NCBI GenBank assembly: GCA_037954325.1
Contig: JBBMNZ010000019.1
Location: 11,374,501 to 11,438,500 of the forward strand
Reading direction: 5' to 3'
Length of the DNA stretch: 64,000 bases
From: Fistularia commersonii
Taxonomy: Eukaryota > Chordata > Actinopteri > Syngnathiformes > Fistulariidae
The notes beneath the pieces were generated by a model. It saw only the letters and a list, made by a program, of their open reading frames with translations. It was not told where the DNA came from and did not search any database. Positions 1 to 10,766 of the stretch are shown in pieces (within the stretch, counting starts at the first letter, position 1; every line of letters starts with the position of its first letter). The position numbers and the translations under genes were made by a program.

Positions 1-2234
1 GAGCCTCAGCGGCAAGAAGAAGTTCGCCGCTGCCGCGGCATCGCCCAACGACAGCAGTAAAACCGACGTGAACGGAAACTGCCACACCGCCATGCCGACC
101 AGTCCGAGCGGCCCGGGCAAACTGGCGTCGAGTCCGAACGGTTCCAGAACTTCGCTGCATCTGGATCTAGAAAAACGGGATCTGAACGGCAACTTCACCA
201 CCAAGCCGTTTCATCACCACCACCAGAAGGTGCGGAGCTCCCCGGACCTGGAGCTGCCCTCACCGCACGCGGGGTTCACCCAGCCCGGGGCCTCCGACCG
301 CCGGGACCACCCCTCGCCGTCCAGCACCCTCTCCAGCCTGGCGCCCACCCCAGCTGTGGATAAACCCCAGCTGGAGGAGAGGGAGAGCAGGCTGGGGACC
401 CTCCACTTCGCCCTGGAATACCAGCCAGAGAGGAAGGCATTCATTGTCCACATCAAGGTATTTAATGTCTTAGATGTGTGTGTGTGTGTGTGTGCGCACA
501 TTCTGATTGCCTCCATCTAACACACACACACACACACACACACACACGCGTTTTGTATACTCATTGATTTTGAAATCCAGGAAGCCCACGACCTGAGCCC
601 GACCGACGAGCAGTCGCCGACCTGCGACCCCTACATCAAGCTGACCCTGCTGCCTGAGAAGAAGCATCGGGTGAAGACCAGGGTGGTGAGGAAAACCCTG
701 GACCCGACTTTCGACGAGACCTTCAGCTTCTATGGGATCTCGCTGGCCCGGGTCTCTGAGCTGACGCTTCACTTCACGGTGCTCAGCTTCGACAGGTTCT
801 CACGAGAAGAGAGCATCGGGGAGACGTTCGTCCCGCTGTCCGGGATCGACCTGTCCGAGGGCCGTCTGATGATGAGCCGGGAGATCATTAAGAAGAACTC
901 CAAGGTATGAACTTACTCATTTCAAATCCAATATATAAAATAATTTTAAAATACCGTGTTAATATGTTCTCATGTGCCGAACAGCTGTTTACATTTCAAC
1001 ATACTTCTTTATTTAGTTAGTTATTTTCTCATAATGACGATCTTACATTATTTTTTTCCTCACATTGGATTCATCCCAAATTTATTGCATCATTAGCGTC
1101 TATTCACGCATCAGTATGTGCTCCCAGATGTGAGGAAGTGAGATAGTGTCTCACTTCAGATGTCATTGTGCTCAGATAAATCCATCATTATAATGCATGA
1201 ATTTAGAAAAGAATGATGGAGGGGGGGGGGGTCATTTTTCACCCCAAAACCTGTTTCTACATTAAAAGACAGTGAGGTGGGGGTGGGAGGTGAGTGAACA
1301 GCTGTCGCAGGGCTGAGCCAGGGATCCCAATGCGAGGGCAGGACAGGTTGAGGCAAGTAGCACGCCAGGAAATGCAGAAATTGAAATTTCCCCAGAGTGG
1401 GACGATTAAAGGTTAGGTTCATTTAAAAATCATTGAAAAATTGGAGGATGGGGATGGCAGGGGTCTGAACGTACCATGGGATGTATTATCCTGAGATCCA
1501 GCCACACAGAACCCCCACATCTGGGGAGTGGGGTCAGGTGACGTCCCCATCCGCTGTCTGATTGGTCATATGTCCTGTGATCACAGAAGGGCTGAAGCTC
1601 GCCTTCACTCTGAAATGCGATTATGGAAAAAGGCTTGTTTGTACATTTATACATCGAAGAGTGAGTAAAGGAAACGCACCGCTGTTATGGATCCGTGGGT
1701 TCCCATGGCTCAAGTTGTGTGACATTGTGGGAGGTGATCTAGGGCCTAAATATCACGGTTGCCAGGGTTACACCTCGCGATTTGAAGACGAAGACAGAGT
1801 GGTGTGTGATGCCTACTTGGAGTGGGGAGCGTGGATTTCTGCCGCATTTGGGTTTGACACCGCAATGTGAGATGATTGGCAGCGCGATTACGGTTTTGCA
1901 GGCTGTTAGCTTAGCGGGGTGGGGGAGCGGGGGGATGCTGAGCCGCAGCATGTTAAAAAAGCCTCTGATCAGACAGACCACCCTCCAGACCATCATTCTG
2001 TGATGTATCTTTTTCTCCTTCATGTAGAGCTCCCACTTTATTTTTAGTACCAAGAGGATAATATTTCTTCAACCAGTAAGAAATATTCCCTCAACTATAT
2101 TCCTGTTTATTTTAAGATTACTGCTGAATTCTCCCGGCGCTAGAGGTCCTTTCTCTGGTGAGGCGTGGCCCTTTCACCGACAGGGTGGGCGGCTCCCTTT
2201 GTCTGCACGGCATTCGGGTCATTGCTTATTCTGC

Positions 2235-2266
<32 letters not shown>

Positions 2267-3838
2267 GTAAGGGCGTGTTCAAAGAACCAGTGCAGGATTT
2301 TGCTGCGTGTCCTTCATCCCTTTTCTTCTTTGAAAGTAAACAAAGGGATGAGCCAAGAGTATATATACTGTGTACTGTCTACATATAAACACATGAATAC
2401 ATTTATACATACATTCTATGTGTGTGTGTGTGTGTGTAATGTTATAAAATCACACTGACAGCACAGCTCCCCATATAATAAGGGGCAGCGTGGCACAGGA
2501 GGTACAGCAGTAGTCTTTGTAACTGAACATTCCTGGTTCAATTCCCGGCTCCTTCTAGTGTGTCGAGGTGTTGTTGAGCAAGACACTGAACGTCTAACTG
2601 CTCCCCTGGCGCTGGTGGACGGCATGCCTACTGCTCATGGTTCATCCATGATGGGTTAATTGCAGAGAACAAATTTCCCCACAGGGATTAATAAAGGATG
2701 AATTATTTTTATTATTAAAGACCCGGCTGATCATTAGGTCAGGGGGAAGAGGGGAGGTCTGTGTTGCATCTATATATTTACCACTTCTTGTTGCCATGAG
2801 AACCATGTGCAGGGGAGTGAGACATTGGGTGTGGACTCGGAGACGGGGAGAAGCTGAGTGGATTAGGACAATGCCCTTTAAATAGACAATGAATAAGTTA
2901 TCAATTAGTTGCGGTTTTCACTACATTTGTTGATATTCATTTCTTTAATTATTCGAAATAGCATTCATTTCTTTGAATAGGATCTTATTATCACCCCATA
3001 TTTAGGAGTAAGTGATCATCCAAAGTCTATACTGTGATTTTACTATGACAAATCTGTTTTTCAAATCAGACATAAGCATCCAGCTGTTTTCCCAGCAAAA
3101 TGAAAAAACAACCAACAACTGTAAACTAATATGATGTGTTGTATTATAAATATTGATACAGGAAGTAGTCATATTGCCCGACATGTACAATGACACTGTC
3201 TGAAATGGTAGCACCCTCAGGAGAATGTACCACATACTTTCCTTATTGTCGCAACTTATTGTGTTGCAGGGAGAGAATATTAAACCAGGCAAGGTTGGTA
3301 TTTATGAGGGGAGGGAAGGTAAAATACATAAACAAGATAAAGCCTGGGGCAAAGGAACTGGCCTACCTTTAAAAAAAGTTGAAAATAAACACCCTCTGAC
3401 TTGCTCGGTCTGCCGAATGTCCGCAGGTCAGTCACACCTCTGTTTCTTCCCACCCCTTCCCGTCACTTTACATCATATCTTCACGCTCTCTTCTCCCACG
3501 CTTCCTTCCTGCAGAAGACTCCGGGCCGAGGCGAGCTGCTGCTCTCCCTGTGCTACCAGTCCACCACCAACACTCTGACCGTGGTCGTCCTCAAGGCTCG
3601 CCACCTGCCCAAAGCAGACAACAATGGCCCTACAGGTACGCCGTTTCCATCAGTTGCTTTGCGCGCACGTGCATGTCCCCGATGGCAGTCGGGTCACTTA
3701 TCCTGCCTGAGTTGGGGGAGATGGTTAGGGGGGGTGCTTTCCATGGTGTGATGGGAGTTATAATAGCACTGCCACCGCCCTGGAGTAATCAGATCAGGAA
3801 GCGATAGAGAGACAAACACCCTTGTGCGTGCACACACG

Positions 3839-3894
<56 letters not shown>

Positions 3895-4386
3895 GTTTAC
3901 ACAGCCAGAATGTTTTGTCCTCATCGCCGACATCCATCATGTCCATCCCGATCGATCGCAGTATCGATCGGTCTTGGGAATAACTTGCAACCACTGCAGG
4001 CTTAAGCAGTTAGCACGCTACTTCTTTTTGTTTTTTTTTTTTCACTTCCTCCTTTCCCTCCTGTAGACCCGTATGTCAAAGTGAACCTGTACCACGGGAA
4101 GAAACGCGTGTGCAAGAAGAAGACCCACGTGAAGAAGTGTTCTCCAAACCCGGTCTTCAACAAGCTCTTTGTCTTTGACCTGCCCTCCGATGAGGGCCTG
4201 AGGGACACCAGCGTGGAGCTGCTGCTGATGGACTCGGACACGGGCAACTCGCGCTGTCCGACCAAAGTCCTCGGGCGACTGATCATGGGCACGTCAGCGG
4301 CGGGCACGGCCGGCGAGCACTGGCGGGAGATCTGTGACCATCCGCGCCGCCAGATAGCAAAGTGGCATGCAATGGCAGAGGAGTGA
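1..4386 (+). CDS. syt4: Synaptotagmin-4-type protein, 5' end missing (4 exons)
   Basis: Coding exons 2-457, 581-904, 3515-3635 and 4067-4386 join in frame to 406 residues ending in TGA. Synaptotagmin-4 is a vesicle membrane protein with two C2 domains that modulates regulated exocytosis. The N-terminal luminal and transmembrane segment is absent, so at least one 5' exon lies upstream. Visible residues 1-130 are the cytoplasmic linker, with the LHLDLEKRDLNGNF block typical of SYT4 and a His-rich FHHHHQ stretch. C2A spans about 131-255 and C2B about 264-395; the protein ends near the PRRQIAKWH motif. SYT4 is preferred over SYT11 because of that linker block and the STTNTLTVVVLKARHLPK and VNLYH strings. 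C2A has Ser (LSFDRF) where synaptotagmin-1 has a calcium-binding Asp, as known for the SYT4/11 group. The linker is longer than in mammals. Linkage to a urea transporter matches human 18q12.3. Confidence 0.93.
2..457 (+). CDS. syt4: syt4 exon: linker and start of C2A
   Basis: The frame is open from base 2 and runs off the left edge. It encodes 152 residues: a Ser/Pro-rich linker and then the first C2A strand (LGTLHFALEY). It ends in phase 0 after ...HIK at the donor GTATTT. A true start codon is not in view; the GTG at 68 is internal. The left boundary of this exon is unknown. Confidence 0.9.
458..580 (+). other. syt4: 123-nt intron with facing (TG)n and (CA)n arms
   Basis: The donor is GTATTT and the acceptor is AAATCCAG. 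A (TG)10 run at 475-494 and a (CA)14 run at 520-547 are complementary and leave a loop of about 25 nt. The region between the CA run and the AG (548-580) has only a weak, interrupted pyrimidine tract. See the finding on structure-assisted splicing. Confidence 0.88.
581..904 (+). CDS. syt4: syt4 exon: most of C2A
   Basis: This exon encodes 108 codons, phase 0 at both ends, and carries nearly all of C2A: the first calcium loop (TDEQSPTCDPYIK), the polybasic KKHRVKTR strand, the DPTFDETF strand and the second loop LSFDRFSREES. The first Asp of that loop is Ser, and its last acidic position is Glu rather than Asp. The donor is GTATGA. Confidence 0.95.
905..3514 (+). other. syt4: syt4 intron, 2.6 kb, with SINE and microsatellites
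   Basis: No coding sequence was seen. It contains a G run at 1219-1230, (TG)n tracts at about 2232-2269 and 2419-2438, and a tRNA-related SINE at 2482-2715. The acceptor region near 3470-3514 is pyrimidine-rich and ends CTTCCTGCAG. Confidence 0.8.
2482..2715 (+). repeat. tRNA-related SINE
   Basis: The head resembles a pol III internal promoter: an A-box-like TGGCACAGGAGG near 2491 and a B-box-like GGTTCAATTCC at 2535-2545. A body follows with GAGCAAGACACTGAAC and a tail with ACAGGGATTAATAAAGGA. A second, more decayed relative lies near 27652-27845. The layout fits a teleost tRNA-derived SINE; the family name is not determined. Confidence 0.65.
3515..3635 (+). CDS. syt4: syt4 exon: start of C2B
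   Basis: This exon encodes 40 codons plus one base, from KTPGRGEL to the first C2B calcium loop (LPKADNN). It is phase 0 at the acceptor and phase 1 at the donor GTACGC. The split Asp codon is completed by the next exon to give DPYVK. Confidence 0.94.
3831..3890 (+). repeat. (CA)n microsatellite in last syt4 intron
   Basis: A nearly pure CA run of about 60 nt lies in the 431-nt intron between the two C2B exons. The same intron ends in a long T-rich tract before CTGTAG. No complementary TG arm was seen in this intron. Confidence 0.95.
4067..4386 (+). CDS. syt4: syt4 terminal exon: rest of C2B and stop
   Basis: This exon encodes 106 residues, including the split Asp, then TGA. It contains the polybasic KKRVCKKKTHVKKC strand and the second C2B calcium loop, which reads MDSDTGNSRCPTKVLG. 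That loop is about three residues longer than in human SYT4 and lacks an acidic residue just before VLG. The C terminus keeps GEHWREICDHPRRQIAKWH. Confidence 0.95.
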
Positions 4387-4584
4387 AGCGTCTTGCCTGT
4401 GGGGGGTTGGGAGATGGGGGGGACGGGGGAGGGGAGCGCCATGCCGGTGGTTCAAACACGGGAGGGATGGACCGAGGATGGGCGGGATTTCACATCTGGC
4501 TAGCCGGTACCCATTGGACTTTTTGCTGAAGGTGGGCAGGATCACGAAGGGGGAGGGATTAGGTCAGTTGGCGTGATGTCATTT

Positions 4585-4590
4585 AATAAA
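4585..4590 (+). terminator. syt4: Candidate syt4 polyadenylation signal
   Basis: AATAAA lies about 200 nt after the stop codon in a plausible 3' UTR. Other AATAAA motifs occur further on (for example near 6913), so a longer 3' UTR is possible. Confidence 0.4.
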
Positions 4591-5118
4591 CCAACCATTC
4601 ACTTAGCTTGAAGCTATCGGGGTTTGGCGCGGCATGTTGGAGGGAACCCCGTAGCTTTGAACGATTCCAAAGACTGTCACTGAAAATCACCTGGTTTCCA
4701 CGGACCGTCATTTACATAGCAACCGCTCATTGTCACGGCAACCGTGTGCAGTGCAGAATGTCTCCAATGTTACTCTGCTTCTTCCTCTTCTTCCACATCC
4801 TCCTCACCCCAGCTCTTTCTCTGATAAATAGATAGTTATCTAGTCCATCGTGCAAAACTCAGAATGAAACACGTCCGTTCACGCTGTAAAAATGTGTATT
4901 ATTGAAATTTATTTTATAACAGGAATGTTTTATTCATAAATATGTAGATTGCTCTTCTTTACATTTTTGTTTTGTACTCTTCTGGTTGATTTGTTGGATA
5001 TGTTTTGTAATTATGAGTGGTATTTCATATATCATTGCCTAAGTACAAGAAAACCTAAATTAGGTGGTTTGAGTAAAGACTGCGACAGACAGAGTGCATC
5101 GGGGGGGAAAATTGAAAG

Positions 5119-5121
5119 TGT

Positions 5122-5167
<46 letters not shown>
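5119..5167 (+). repeat. (TG)n microsatellite
   Basis: A TG run of about 49 nt, 80 nt upstream of the longer TG/CG compound tract. Confidence 0.95.
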
Positions 5168-5168
<1 letters not shown>

Positions 5169-5238
5169 TGATTTGAGAGCTCGTTTTGACCGGAGAATCC
5201 TTGCATCGAGGTGACTGTATGAGTAAATGTGAGTGTGC

Positions 5239-5244
<6 letters not shown>

Positions 5245-5311
<67 letters not shown>

Positions 5312-5336
5312 CGCGCGCGCGCGCGCGCGCGCGCGC
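5245..5336 (+). repeat. Compound (TG)n(CG)n tract, 92 nt of alternating purine-pyrimidine
   Basis: An unbroken GT run of about 62 nt passes through GCGT into a pure GC run of about 26 nt. Strict purine-pyrimidine alternation over 92 nt is a strong Z-DNA-prone sequence. Confidence 0.97.
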
Positions 5337-6522
5337 CAGAGAATGTGTTGTATTGTTTACTGTAGGTGTTTTGCCCCATTAACTGTGAGCACAAAGACAG
5401 CTAAAATGAAAATGTATGTACTCTACTATAAAATACGACACGTTACGAGGAAACAAAAATGAGTCTGTCGTTTTTATATGTGTCCAGTTTATTCTTGTAT
5501 AATTACCACCGGAAGGATTGTTATTAGTCTTTAGATTATCATTTTAATTGACGCAAATGACCAAAGCACCGAGTCTTCACCTCCGGCCCTACGGGAATGA
5601 CATCATCACATCTCTCCCTGCCCATGCCGATGATGTAATGAATACTGAGTGGCTTAGTGGCCCCTGGGATGATGTCATCTCTGCCGTGTCTGCATTTAAT
5701 ATAAGCCGAGTGCTCTGGCGAGAGGAGAAGACCGGATCAGCATTCCGTTTTTCTTCCTCGCACCATAAAATACAACACACACACACACACTCACACAAAC
5801 CTGAGTCATTCCTCCCTCGCCATGTTCGGGCTCTTCCTCGTTCACTCCCTCCTCCCGTATTTACACCGAGTTACATCATGTGTCCGGTCACGGGGCGGAA
5901 TTTCTCAGCTGCGTTGACCCGCGGTGGTCACTCTCCGAGAACGGGTTATGTTTTAAAAAAATCGAAAACTGAGCGCTTGGAGAAAAAGCAATTAGCTTCT
6001 GAGAAAGTCATGGCGGGTTCTTATCCAAAAGTGGTAAAATGATAGCAAGCCTCTTGTCCCTGGAAAGAGGAGCAGACTGCTGAGGTGCGGACATGTGGGG
6101 GGGAAAGGAGTAGCGATTGCGTGGAACATGAAGAGATGATGGGATAAAATCAGCTGCCTGTGATTGTAGCAGCTCGGTGTGTGTAGCGCAGAAGAGAGTT
6201 GCTCACGGAGATGAACCCACTGAGCACCATACCACCGCTGGGGTTTGGTGTTGGTCCTCAAGTTGAGAGGGTTCATCATCTAATGAGTTTGTTGTTTTGC
6301 AGAAACCATCCTAAATGGGGTCGTTATGGAAACGCTTGTGTATGCTTTATGTAGGGGAACCAAGGTATGAGTCCCCAGGGACTCACCTGGGTTTACATCT
6401 GTGCAAGTAATGGTACAGCTAATGTGTCAATCGCATATAACCAAAAGAAATCCATTAGATCGCTCGGGCTGAGGTAAGGAATGTTGATTTTTCAAGGTGG
6501 TTTCCAGGGTGCAGACAGATCT

Positions 6523-6523
<1 letters not shown>

Positions 6524-6568
<45 letters not shown>

Positions 6569-6585
6569 TGTGTGTGTGTGTGTGT
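6524..6585 (+). repeat. (TG)n microsatellite
   Basis: A TG run of about 62 nt with one TCTG interruption. Confidence 0.95.
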
Positions 6586-7448
6586 TAACACAACGTTCTG
6601 TGTGGGCAGAAGGTCTCTCGACAGCTTCTTTATCCTCTCTCTCATCTGTCTCCTCTCGCTAGAAGGTGCCATTTATGTAGAAGTGGCCCTTGTCCTTCAT
6701 GTGCATGTGGAGTGGAGGGTCTGGTCCCGATGAAGTAGAGCGAGGTTCAAAGCGTGCTTGTTTTCGCCATCTTAAGAAAACCCTTCAGTGTTTCCTCAGA
6801 ATACTAGCAAACTTATGGCATTGCAGCGTCCTCGGAATCAATTGTATTCCAATGGAGATTTGTGTTTAACACTAGAAGTGAGTGCTCTCCTGTGCGGTTT
6901 CAAATTTTTTCAAATAAAAATACTAGACTTTTTTTTAAAAAAAAAAGGGATTGGGGGGGATTAGACACTGTTTTGACCTCCAGAACCTCCAACTCGACCG
7001 GTTGGAAGGAAATCTGATTCACGTCAAAACACAACTAATTTAATTTGTGATCGCCTGGAAGCATTTTTGCCGCAAAGTCAGTGAGGGACTTGAAACTGCA
7101 TTTGAAGTTAAAATAGCAAACTAAATCAATTGATCGGTTTGTTTCGAAGGTCTTTGTTATCCATATCGATGCTTGGTCCACCTCCATTATCGAATGCATA
7201 CACACACACAGAAGAAAACGTTGTAAACGGGTCAGTAAAGAATGCCCTTCATGAAACAAAGCACACACACACACACACACACACATTCGAAAAACCCTTG
7301 CTCATGCGTGCATCAATTTTCCCGGACACAAGTACGTATCCTGTCCGGAGCTAAGTATTTGTCTCACTCGGGCCGAGTCAATTTGCGTCCATCGAATAGA
7401 CAGGAGAGCAAAAACCCCAGCTGCAGAGGGGCTGCTATATGGGAAGAC

Positions 7449-7450
<2 letters not shown>

Positions 7451-7490
<40 letters not shown>

Positions 7491-7498
7491 TGTGTGTC
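7451..7498 (+). repeat. (TG)n microsatellite
   Basis: A TG run of about 48 nt. A (CA)12 run lies 165 nt upstream (7262-7285), so the two could pair if transcribed. Confidence 0.95.
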
Positions 7499-9821
7499 GG
7501 TGCATATGGTTGCGTACGAGAAATTTGTCCTCATTAGGAGACATCTGGGAATATCTTCCTTTATTAATGCATCTCATCACTACGGACGAGCAGTCTTTTC
7601 CTCCAATTTAAAACTGCAGGGACCCTTTTTATTTTATGCTCCTACTGTTGAATATTTTTATGACAAAAAAAAGGAGTGGCAATCATCTCCGTTGATTAAC
7701 AATAAAGAAAAATTGCAAATATTACATTCGCACTGAGGCTCCAGGCCTAGTGGAAAGTTCTTATTGAATGCGTTAGCAGGCACAGACTATATCCATGTCA
7801 CCGCATTGATCATAGCATTACTGTATATTATATAGTATTATAAAAACGATTTGCGTCACGTGGCATGCTCCGATTATATGAAATTAAAAAACCTGGATAA
7901 AAAGGAGGATAATGTGAATAAATAGATTTCTTTTTTCATTAGCGGTGACATCATGCAATGGATGCCATAAATAATATAAAAAAATATGTATTGGAAAATA
8001 TATATTGATAATGAGCAGATTGATAGAGGTATAGCCGCTTTTAGCAACCTTTAATCATCACAGTCTTGGAAGCTCCACACTGAGTCACGGAGAGAGGATG
8101 AAGAGCGAACAAAGACAGAAGAAGGGATAGAGGGGGAGGACAGACCCCGTGTGTGGCAACCCAACTTCTGAGGAGCTGATACATTTTTAATGGAAGCAAA
8201 ATTCTTACATAAGACCATTAGAAATTGTCTGCTGCGCTTAGATTAATCATTTCCAACACACACATGAGAAGAAAGGTATGAACATTTTGGTGTTCATTAT
8301 GTGTGAATAGAAGATTTCTATCTTGGGGGTGTCACAACGCACAAAGGCTGCAGGACAAGGTTACCTTTGTGTTGTTAGGCGTGTGTTTTTTTTTTCTTTT
8401 TCTTGCATCTGGGTTGCTTTCATGTTATCCATTTTCGCTCCGCGGACAAGAAAAACGCAGATGAATTATAAATGACTCTGGAACTCTGCACCACGACGGC
8501 CTGCTAATAACAATAACAATTATCATTATTATGATCCACTGTGTTTGCTTCAGGCGCCTCACAGAGATGGATTATTTCCTGGCAAAATGTCAATATCTAC
8601 ATTCCTAATAAGTTCCTGCAGGTGCGTTATGGGTTTGCAGGAGTTGCATGCAACACCCATGACCTTTAGAAACGTAGTGAATTTGATTTATTTTTCTTGT
8701 AGTGAATTTCCTCCGGCCCCAGATGTCACACATGCCGACATCCTCGTGTGTCTTGCCGGTCGCCAGACGGAATCGGTCCCAGACGCTTTTTGGAAGCCGA
8801 GTGCGATGAGTCAGCTTGGAAATGACCTTCACTCCGGCAGAAAATTAAACAAGATTTCCTGACACCTTCGCTTGAATGCCCGTGCACTGCACACACACTC
8901 AAGGATAGTTCATGTTAAAAGGATCTCTTATCATTGATTCTGAAGTGACAACAACATTTACCATCTGTCCCATTCCTGATGCAGCCACCACAACACACAC
9001 ACACACACACACACATGCACGCACACACACTAATTACCTGATTTCAATGGGGACTGAAGGCGGGCCATTCGTCAGGCTGCGGGAGCACGGAGGAACAGAT
9101 TATTTAGAAGTTGAAGCCATTAGAGGGAAACGCCCGGCAACGGTTAATGAGGAAATGTATTCTGAGGCGCTGCTAAAGCCTCTTTTGGGAGCAGAAGAAA
9201 AGGAACGCGTTCTGATGGGAACGTCGCCTCGATTGGAAAAAAACACGTCAGTTTAAGATTTTTCCGACTCGAAATGTAATCTTTACACAGACATATCTCA
9301 TTAGGTCTTGTAACGGCCCCTGACCGGAGGTGCCCCATTAATCTGGGGGCGACTCACTTTGTGGCTTCACTTTGAATTCGAACATTAACTGTCTTCGTGG
9401 CGGTTGGCCGTCCGCATGGAGTTTCAGAAGCAGCCGTCACATCGTATGGCGAGAATAGAATTAAGGGCTGGATTCGGGGACGGACTTATTGTAGAGTCCT
9501 GCATAGAAAAGCTATCAGTTGTTGTTTACTTTTTATTTACTTGCTGAACCTAAAAGATGAATCTGCCTCATGTTCCCTGCAGTCTAGTTGTCTTAAGACT
9601 TGTGCTGCTGTTGTTTACGGTCAAGATGAGAAGTTGCCAATGTGAAAATGAACATTTCCAACATTATGGGATGTGAAAACAGCTATTCATCCATTGACAA
9701 TACCGCTTATCCTGCACTCAGGGATCACGAAGTGTTGCTGGAACCTATCTAGCTGTCAATTTGGGAGACTTTGGTAAGAATCTTCTCTTAATCTGAGAAA
9801 TACAGTACACTCATCTTCTCC

Positions 9822-10625
9822 TTCCTCTACTTCTTCTTCTTCTTTTTTACCTTTCGGCTGCTCCCCTTCAGGGGTCACCCCAGCTAATCAGCCTCCTCCA
9901 TCTAACTATATTCTTTTCATCCTTTTCTCTCACACAAACTAACTTCATGTCCTCTGTCACTGCATCTGTAAATATTCTCTTTGGTCCTTCTCTGGACCTC
10001 CTGCCTGGCTTCTCCGACCCAAGCATTTTCAACCACCCCTCTACCTTCTACCATATTTGCTTTACCTCCTCTGTACATGACCAAACTCTTTTATCACACA
10101 TTACTCATTTCTCCACCCATGCTAACCTGCTTGATCAAATTTCACACTCTCCATTGCCCTGGACTGTTGACCCTAAGTATTTAAAATCCTCCATCTTCTT
10201 TTCTCCACTTCCTGTGACCGCAACATTGTACTTGGGTTCCTCTAATTGACACGCACATATCATTTCCTAACTGCGGATGACCTTCATTCGTATCCTTTTT
10301 AAGGGCATACCTCCACCTCTCTAGATGTTCCTCCACCTGCTCTTAAAACATGTCACAATGTCATTTTGCAAACATCCTCTCTGTAAACAAGAAGGGGCCC
10401 AGAGCTGATCCCTGATGTAGTCCCACCTCCAACTTGAACTTCTCTATCACACCTACAGCACACCTCACCACTGTCTCACATCTTGCATTCATGTCTTGCA
10501 TGAATGCAAGACACATACTTCGATCGTAGTTCCTCTCTCGGCACCCTGTCGTATATTTTTTCTTTGTCTACAAAGGCACAATGCAGCTCCCTTTGACCTT
10601 CTCTGTACTTCTCTAAAATATAGTA
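9822..10625 (-). mobile_element. Non-LTR retrotransposon (LINE) 3' portion, RTE/Expander-like
   Basis: On the minus strand the element ends at about 9822 with ...CAGCCGAAAGG followed by a GAA-rich tail, the characteristic 3' end of an abundant teleost LINE. Further in (about 10400-10440) is a stretch encoding the reverse transcriptase motif GLHQGSA. The copy is internally deleted and broken by stops. The clade is from memory of the family and less certain than the LINE call. Confidence 0.7.
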
Positions 10626-10635
10626 CACACATGAT

Positions 10636-10766
10636 AACATCCATCCATCCATCCATCTTCTGATGCTTATCCTGCACTCAGAGTCGTTGGGATGTTGGAG
10701 CCTATCCCGGCTGTCATTGGGTGAGAGGCGGGACGCACCCTGGACCGGTCGCCAGTCAATTGCAGT
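10636..10766 (-). repeat. Dispersed teleost repeat, tail fragment
   Basis: Starting with (CATC)n it reads (on +) CTTATCCTGCACTCAGAGTC ... GGAGCCTATCCCGGCTGTCATTGGGTGAGAGGCGGG ... ACCGGTCGCCAGTC in segments. The same tail recurs near 9683, 20760, 27860, 36470, 39000, 42650, 52980 and 61675. Confidence 0.75.

Noticed and set aside
2482..2560. Possible tRNA gene
   Set aside because: A- and B-box-like motifs are present, but no cloverleaf with a paired acceptor stem could be drawn; the flanking body fits a SINE.
5548..6042. 164-codon open frame on +
   Set aside because: It passes through a CA microsatellite, has no recognisable domain or signal, and lies in the region downstream of syt4.
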